Part shown: positions 6,978 to 10,352 of the stretch, piece after piece
Layout: each line of letters starts with the position of its first letter
Numbering within the stretch: the first letter of the stretch is position 1
From: Candidatus Bathyarchaeota archaeon
GTDB taxonomy: Archaea; Thermoproteota; Bathyarchaeia; Bathyarchaeales; SOJC01
Reading direction: 5' to 3'
DNA: 10,352 bases
Assembly (NCBI GenBank): GCA_030641425.1
Contig: DAOWHM010000145.1
Location: 1-10,352 of the forward strand
Translations under genes and position numbers: made by a program
The notes under the pieces: generated by a model
Databases searched by the model: none
Seen by the model: the letters and a program-made list of their open reading frames with translations, nothing else
What the model was told of the DNA's origin: nothing

Positions 6978-6987
6978 CATATTTAAC
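6978..6987 (-). promoter_or_regulatory. TATA-like box of the surface protein gene
   Basis: The minus strand reads GTTAAATATG. Its distance from the ATG at 6939 gives a leader of about 18 bases with GGTGA, which supports the shorter start over the ATG at 6972. Confidence 0.5.
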
Positions 6988-7029
6988 GATTTTCTAACGT
7001 TATTATGAAAAATTAGAAGTGTGAAGAGC

Positions 7030-7055
7030 TTTTTTTTAATTTTTACAGGTAAAAA
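7030..7055. terminator. T-tract and short hairpin, possible terminator
   Basis: A T8 run (7030-7037) is followed by the perfect 7-base inverted repeat TTTTTAC / GTAAAAA (7040-7046 and 7049-7055) just past the stop of the small membrane protein gene. On the minus strand the stop is followed by T5, which could end that transcript. Confidence 0.4.
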
Positions 7056-7059
7056 TCTC

Positions 7060-7293
7060 TTACTTTAGAGAGCGGATGAAGTGTTGGTATACGTAAAGGA
7101 AGTAAATAAGGGCGAAAAAAGTTAATGCCACTTCAAAAGTTAAAATTAACTGGTTTTGTTCCACAGCGAAGAAATAGCCTTGGGTCACAATGTCTGTGAA
7201 GACCAATAACTGTAGGAATATGGCTCCTCCAATACAACTGAAGCCTAGGCAATGAAGAAACTGTCGCAATCGGCGGTCGACTTGGGTGTCCAA
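7060..7293 (-). CDS. small membrane protein, two transmembrane helices
   Basis: This 77-residue product has a charged N-terminus (DTQVDRRLRQ) and two hydrophobic helices (about 12-36 and 48-70). It ends in a short basic tail (HFIRSLK). I do not recognise the family. The only start in frame is TTG at 7293; no ribosome site precedes it, but a TATA-like box at 7319-7330 would give an almost leaderless transcript. It lies downstream of a PadR regulator on the same strand after a 233-base spacer that carries a 14-base palindrome, so it may be a target of local regulation. Small membrane proteins next to PadR genes are a common arrangement in bacteria and archaea. An overlapping frame in the same direction (7133-7384) lacks hydrophobic character and was not chosen. 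Confidence 0.55.
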   Translation of the reverse strand: MDTQVDRRLRQFLHCLGFSCIGGAIFLQLLVFTDIVTQGYFFAVEQNQLILTFEVALTFFALIYFLYVYQHFIRSLK

Positions 7294-7318
7294 ACTTATC
7301 GAGATAGAATGGTGAACC

Positions 7319-7330
7319 GTTTATCTTAAG
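7319..7330 (-). promoter_or_regulatory. TATA-like box of the small membrane protein gene
   Basis: The minus strand reads CTTAAGATAAAC, centred about 31 bases before the TTG at 7293. It predicts a leader of only a few bases. Confidence 0.35.
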
Positions 7331-7412
7331 GTTTACGAAACGAAACATAAAATGGAACCTAACTATTTCTCCTTTGGATTTCAAATCGCTATTTGTAGGG
7401 TATCTAGACTAG

Positions 7413-7474
7413 AAGTATGCATGACTATTTTATCACCAGTCCTAAGAGAGTAAGCACCGTATGCATGCATACTT
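7413..7474. repeat. palindrome with inverted copy upstream of the membrane protein gene
   Basis: GTATGCATGCATAC at 7459-7472 is a perfect 14-base palindrome. AAGTATGCATG at 7413-7423 is repeated inverted as CATGCATACTT at 7464-7474. The pair lies in a 233-base spacer (7294-7526) that holds no convincing gene. It may be an operator for a dimeric regulator controlling the downstream small membrane protein gene; which regulator is unknown. Confidence 0.4.
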
Positions 7475-7526
7475 GCTAACTAGATGGAGGGGCTCGATTG
7501 AGGGGAGGAGGGTTTAGAATTGAACG

Positions 7527-7934
7527 CTATTTGTTTGTTGGGTTTTTCATTGTTGAGCAGACTGGCTTGTTAAGGATGCTGTGGACGCCATTTACTAAGT
7601 TTTCGCGGATTCCAATGTTGCTTATTTTCCGGCATATGTGGTTTAGAGAGTTTTCAGTGAAATTTAGTAGGTTTTGTCCTTCGTTGGTGAGTTTGTATAC
7701 TTTTCTCGGTCTTTCGTTGCTGAGGTCCCACTGGCTTTTGATGTAGCCTTTTTCTTCGAGGCTGTTGAGAAGTGGGTATATTGTGCTGGGTCCGAAGTAT
7801 ACGCCGAAGTTTTTTCGTATGCTTGATATTATTTGATATCCGTGCGATGGTCGGGCGTTTAGGAATTGGAGGATTACAAGGTCTAGGAGTCCCTTCATGA
7901 GTTTATTTTGCACTTCTCTATTTTTTTGTCCCAT
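7527..7934 (-). CDS. PadR-family transcriptional regulator
   Basis: This 135-residue winged-helix repressor-type protein has the PadR core complete: the first helices with LLDLVILQFL (16-25), HGYQI (31-35), the recognition segment STIYPLLNSLEEKGYI (50-65) and the wing RPRKVYKLTNEG (75-86). A C-terminal helical part of about 45 residues follows, which in the family supports dimerisation. The ATG at 7934 is preceded by GAGGT at normal spacing. Coding-strand bases are strongly A/C-biased. The gene is divergent from a second PadR gene and shares with it a 226-base region containing an inverted repeat at 7991-8008 near a likely TATA box, so autoregulation is plausible. The small membrane protein at 7060-7293 lies downstream. 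Ligand and targets are unknown. Confidence 0.9.
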   Translation of the reverse strand: MGQKNREVQNKLMKGLLDLVILQFLNARPSHGYQIISSIRKNFGVYFGPSTIYPLLNSLEEKGYIKSQWDLSNERPRKVYKLTNEGQNLLNFTENSLNHICRKISNIGIRENLVNGVHSILNKPVCSTMKNPTNK

Positions 7935-7990
7935 TCTGTTTACCTCATGTAGATGTGTTGAACAGTTTGTGTGTTCACCACGTATACGAC

Positions 7991-8008
7991 ATGTCTTCGT
8001 TCAGACAT
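7991..8008. promoter_or_regulatory. inverted-repeat operator candidate between the PadR genes
   Basis: ATGTCT (7991-7996) and AGACAT (8003-8008) form a perfect dyad with a 6-base centre. The ends have the ATGT...ACAT form known for PadR sites, although the spacing here is 10 instead of the classical 8. Two 8-base palindromes, CGTATACG (7981-7988) and GACATGTC (7988-7995), adjoin it. It sits where transcription of the minus-strand PadR gene should begin. Confidence 0.45.
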
Positions 8009-8017
8009 ATCTTACGA

Positions 8018-8029
8018 CTTATTATATCC
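8018..8029 (-). promoter_or_regulatory. TATA-like box of the minus-strand PadR gene
   Basis: The minus strand reads GGATATAATAAG. Initiation about 26 bases downstream would fall inside the inverted repeat at 7991-8008 and leave a leader of about 63 bases. A nearer, weaker alternative (AAGATATG) overlaps the repeat itself. Confidence 0.4.
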
Positions 8030-8160
8030 TAAACAGTCATATAAGGGTTGATGCGACCAAGAGGCATAAAAGAGCATACTGATCCACAGAACTGATTCCG
8101 AATTAAGTAAAATCTATATGTAAAGACCATAGAATACCTGAAACGTAAAATGTCCAATCT

Positions 8161-8478
8161 GTGACATATATGACCCAGAGCTTCAAGAAGGAAATTGTAC
8201 AACACATATTCAGAAATCTCTTAGACATTATGGTTTTGAGGTTATTGAGAAGGGATCCAATGTGGGGATACAAGATGATAAAAATCGTTGAAGAAAAATA
8301 CGGAATAAAGCTACGCCATGGCGCTCTATACCCCTTACTCAACAACCTAGAAAGGAAAGGTTTCCTCCGAAGTAAGAAGGAAACAAAGAGAGGACGAGTC
8401 AGAAAGATCTACGAAATAACCTCCAAAGGCATACAACTCGTAGACGCATACAATGAATTCATGAGAGAACAAATCTGA
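8161..8478 (+). CDS. PadR-family transcriptional regulator, minimal form
   Basis: This 105-residue protein is a bare PadR winged-helix domain with almost no C-terminal dimerisation helix. Core pieces are LLDIMVLRLLRRDPMWGYKM (20-39), HGALYPLLNNLERKGFLRS (53-71) and the wing RGRVRKIYEITSKG (77-90). The start may be GTG at 8161 or ATG at 8170; neither has a ribosome site, so a short-leader mRNA is likely, with CTATATGTAAAG (8114-8125) as a possible TATA element. TATATGT (8115-8121) and ACATATA (8164-8170) form an inverted pair around the start, a possible autoregulatory site. It is divergent from the other PadR gene and 83 bases upstream of the prenyl-synthase-like gene on the same strand, which could be its target. 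The two PadR proteins are clearly different in sequence, so this is not a recent duplication. Confidence 0.88.
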   Translation: MTYMTQSFKKEIVQHIFRNLLDIMVLRLLRRDPMWGYKMIKIVEEKYGIKLRHGALYPLLNNLERKGFLRSKKETKRGRVRKIYEITSKGIQLVDAYNEFMREQI

Positions 8479-8519
8479 GACGACGAGGAAATATCAAGTC
8501 CGTGGAGCAAAACTGTGAG

Positions 8520-8528
8520 TTTTATATG
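8520..8528 (+). promoter_or_regulatory. TATA-like box of the prenyl-synthase-like gene
   Basis: TTTTATATG is centred about 38 bases before the ATG at 8562. Initiation near 8550 leaves a leader of about 12 bases, so the gene has its own promoter despite following the PadR gene. Confidence 0.5.
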
Positions 8529-8561
8529 GGAAGGCTGATAGACTACCTTGGGGTCTAGTTG

Positions 8562-9602
8562 ATGGTGGGAAGTGAACAAGCGTTAGGGGCGAGTGAGAAG
8601 CTTCTTGAGGAAATCAAAGATTTATTGAAGAAAGAAGGCAAAGAAGGAGTGGAACTAGCCCAGGAAGCGCTGATGGAAGAAACCGACGTCCAAAGACTTA
8701 GGAAAGCTTTGAATTTCACTAGGTCATGCATGCAAGAACCTACCGATTACTTTAGAACAGCGTTGCTCTCCTTGTGCAGCAAAGCAGTAGGAGGGAGTTC
8801 AAGAGTCACCCTTTCTGCAGGAGCTTCTCTCGTTCTTTTCGCACGAGCAATTGGAATTCACGACGATTTAATAGACCAATCAAGAGCGAAGGAAGGAAAA
8901 TTGACTGCCCCCGGAAAGTTAGGGAAAGATGTTGCACTCATTTTGAGTGACATTCTTCTTTTCAAAGGGTTCACGCTTTTTCGGAAGACACTGGAATCCG
9001 AAGTTCCTTTGGATAGAGTAATTGCCGTTCTTGATGTGATCGAGAAAGTCTGGTTCGAGCAAAGTGAAGGGGAAGTGTTGGAGATTCAATCTCGGGGAGA
9101 AACAGATATCATACCTCAAGATTGTTTGAAGAAGATTCGAATGCGAGCTTCAGAGATGGAAGCTTGTACACGAATAGGCGGGATTCTGGGAGGAGGCTTA
9201 GAAAGTGAAATTGAGAATTTAGGCAGATATGGACGAATGTTGGGGATGGCTTCGATACTGCGTAATGAATTGATCGACATGCTGGAGTTTAAGACGTTGT
9301 ATCATCGGATTCGTAAGGAATCGTTGCCTTTACCTATGGTTTATGCTCTTCAGAATCTAGGTGTCAGGTCAGAACTCATCTCTCTCTTATCTGGGAGAAA
9401 CCTTGCGAAGAACTTGAGAGAAATCTCTAGGTTAGTGGACAAAGCAGGTGGAATGGAATACGTAGCTGAGTTGATTGGGAAAATGGTTAATGAAGCCCTC
9501 TTGTCAATTGACAAAATAAAAAATAGAGGGGTGTATCAACAACTAAAGCTTCTTACAGCGACGCTACCAATACACCCTGAAGAATGGAAACTAATCTTAT
9601 GA
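8562..9602 (+). CDS. trans-isoprenyl diphosphate synthase-like protein with degenerate second Asp motif
   Basis: This 346-residue, all-helical polyprenyl-synthetase-family protein is related to geranylgeranyl/farnesyl diphosphate synthases, which build the isoprenoid chains of archaeal lipids. Visible motifs, numbered from the ATG, are a GGSSR loop (78-82) where the family usually has GGKR, the first Asp-rich motif in HDDLIDQS (100-107), SD (129-130) in place of the usual GD, ACTRIGGILGG (201-211), and KESLPLP (252-258), similar to the family's K-TLP segment. The second Asp-rich motif, normally DDxxD, is NELID (235-239). Loss of two acidic ligands and of the GGKR lysine suggests altered substrate use, a terpene-cyclase-like role, or a regulatory subunit. 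TTG at 8559 is an alternative start. A TATA-like box at 8520-8528 indicates an own promoter. Confidence 0.85.
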   Translation: MVGSEQALGASEKLLEEIKDLLKKEGKEGVELAQEALMEETDVQRLRKALNFTRSCMQEPTDYFRTALLSLCSKAVGGSSRVTLSAGASLVLFARAIGIHDDLIDQSRAKEGKLTAPGKLGKDVALILSDILLFKGFTLFRKTLESEVPLDRVIAVLDVIEKVWFEQSEGEVLEIQSRGETDIIPQDCLKKIRMRASEMEACTRIGGILGGGLESEIENLGRYGRMLGMASILRNELIDMLEFKTLYHRIRKESLPLPMVYALQNLGVRSELISLLSGRNLAKNLREISRLVDKAGGMEYVAELIGKMVNEALLSIDKIKNRGVYQQLKLLTATLPIHPEEWKLIL

Positions 9603-9751
9603 AGACTAGGTCCACCAGGAAGTTACGGGTCTTGAAGGAACTCGCACAGTTTTCTTTCTTCTTGGCAAATTTACCCCTCAAACTGTATCTCTGTAGAACA
9701 GATTTATTTAAGCGTTTTGTTCTACGTGTAAACACTTCCATCAAATTATGA
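9599..9751 (+). CDS. possible small basic protein overlapping the preceding gene by ATGA
   Basis: A 50-codon frame starts at an ATG that overlaps the TGA stop of the prenyl-synthase-like gene (ATGA), the classic arrangement for translational coupling. The product is basic, beginning MKTRSTRKLRVLKELAQFSF, followed by a short hydrophobic stretch and more Lys/Arg. I do not recognise it. Against it: no ribosome site beyond the overlap, a short length, and an A/T-rich 3' part with a TATA-like TTTATTTAAG near 9702-9711 that might instead serve a downstream promoter. Confidence 0.25.
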   Translation: MKTRSTRKLRVLKELAQFSFFLANLPLKLYLCRTDLFKRFVLRVNTSIKL

Positions 9752-9878
9752 TTAAGAATCATTATTTTCAATTCCGAAACCTAATTTGGTGAATTTAGTC
9801 TAGTGGAAACTAATCTGGTCACGTACTGGTGGCAATGTCTTGCGGCTTCGAAGTGGCTCCTTTTTCAGAGGAGAGAAT
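9752..9878 (+). promoter_or_regulatory. leader/upstream region of the transporter gene with a direct repeat
   Basis: CTAATTTGGT (9781-9790) and CTAATCTGGT (9810-9819) are near-identical direct repeats 29 bases apart. GAGGAG (9868-9873) is the ribosome site for the ATG at 9879. I see no other gene here and no clear TATA box. Confidence 0.3.
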
Positions 9879-10352
9879 ATGATATCGTCAGCTCTATTAT
9901 TCAACACGTTTTCTTGGTTCTTCATTGGGCAGATGATGATAAGCAAGATCGGAGCCACTGCTGACCCTATAGTTTTAAGTTTGGCATACTATGTCGCAAT
10001 AATATTCTCTGCAGCTGTTGGGGCTCAGTTTTTGACGAAGATACGTAGGCAGCAGAATCTGTTCCTTTTCTGGTTGATTTTTGGGAGCCTTGTCTCACTC
10101 TTACCTGTGGTTACTGCAAATAGTCCGATCTTTGCAGTGGCTACTGCAATTTTGATGGGTATCTCCTTAGGTATAGGGCTTCCTTCGTGTTTAGCGTATT
10201 TCACGTACTCAAGGCCAATCGAAAAGAGGGGGAAAGCAGGTGGTACCCTCTTGATGTTTACGTTCATGTGCACTCCATTTGTGGTGATGCTTATGTCCGA
10301 GTTGAATTTCGGGATTAGTTCCATAGTGTTCTCCCTTTGGAGAGGATGGAGT
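9879..10352 (+). CDS. multi-pass membrane transporter, probably MFS; C-terminus beyond window
   Basis: An ATG with GAGGAG five bases upstream opens a frame that continues past the right edge (158 codons visible). The product is very hydrophobic, with about five helices: residues 1-23 (MISSALLFNTFSWFFIGQMM onward), 30-53, 62-82, 86-112 and 123-142. Between helices four and five a cytoplasmic loop reads RPIEKRGKAGG, like the basic RGxxxG loop of major facilitator proteins, and another basic loop (TKIRRQQ, about 55-61) follows helix two. This topology suggests an MFS-type transporter. The substrate cannot be told. The frame is open for 25 codons upstream of the ATG without another good start, so the ATG is preferred. 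Confidence 0.7.
   Translation, partial: MISSALLFNTFSWFFIGQMMISKIGATADPIVLSLAYYVAIIFSAAVGAQFLTKIRRQQNLFLFWLIFGSLVSLLPVVTANSPIFAVATAILMGISLGIGLPSCLAYFTYSRPIEKRGKAGGTLLMFTFMCTPFVVMLMSELNFGISSIVFSLWRGWS

Noticed and set aside
7133..7384. 83-codon minus-strand frame overlapping the small membrane protein
   Set aside because: It lacks the hydrophobic pattern of the chosen frame and turns into Arg/Pro/His-rich sequence. A frameshift linking it to the chosen frame was considered, but nothing in the sequence requires one.
7498..7746. Plus-strand 82-codon frame with a G-rich stretch before its TTG
   Set aside because: It is antisense to the PadR gene, whose conserved motifs are clear on the minus strand. 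The peptide is composition-driven from G/T-rich DNA.
9781..9878. Possible tRNA-like or small RNA segment before the transporter gene
   Set aside because: No cloverleaf arms or GTTCRA-type loop in the right places, and no C/D box pair around it.
1..10352. CRISPR array, insertion sequence or prophage signals
   Set aside because: No regularly spaced repeats, transposase, integrase or terminal inverted repeats are visible in the window.

Overview
The window looks archaeal, most likely Bathyarchaeia or a close relative; this is an inference, not a database match. Supporting features are TATA-like boxes about 25-40 bases upstream of starts, TTG/GTG starts chosen by strong GGAGG or GGTGA sites, short leaders, PadR regulators, a surface protein with a coiled-coil stalk and C-terminal membrane anchor, a trans-isoprenyl-diphosphate-synthase relative, and a formaldehyde-activating (Fae) domain, which implies tetrahydromethanopterin-type C1 chemistry.

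Layout. Positions 1-460 hold short minus-strand pieces: a gene start running off the left edge, and a tail-anchor ORF that may be the remnant of a surface protein. A processive family-2 glycosyltransferase (461-1873, +) follows. The gap after it contains a minus-strand small gene that looks real but is cut by an in-frame TAA (1877-2056). Next is a minus-strand pair: a fused dihydrodipicolinate-synthase-like aldolase + Fae protein (3212-4693) and, downstream, a serine/threonine dehydratase-like PLP enzyme (2186-3142). A divergent promoter region separates them from a 428-residue protein of unknown function (4934-6220, +).

The right half holds a convergent surface protein (6235-6939, -), a small two-helix membrane protein (7060-7293, -), two divergent PadR regulators (7527-7934, - and 8161-8478, +) around an inverted-repeat operator candidate, a prenyl-synthase-like protein with a degenerate second Asp-rich motif (8562-9602, +), a possible ATGA-coupled 50-residue ORF (9599-9751, +), and the N-terminal part of a multi-pass transporter running off the right edge (9879-10352, +).

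How they may work together. The most striking locus is 2186-6220. The aldolase half of the fusion keeps its Schiff-base Lys and catalytic Tyr but lacks the Arg that true dihydrodipicolinate synthases use to bind substrate. Its fused partner condenses formaldehyde with tetrahydromethanopterin in characterised homologues. This suggests a pyruvate-type aldolase that releases or uses formaldehyde, with capture by the attached domain. The adjacent dehydratase could supply or remove a 2-oxoacid, and the divergent 428-residue protein may belong to the same pathway. This pathway is a hypothesis; the fusion itself can be read directly in the sequence.
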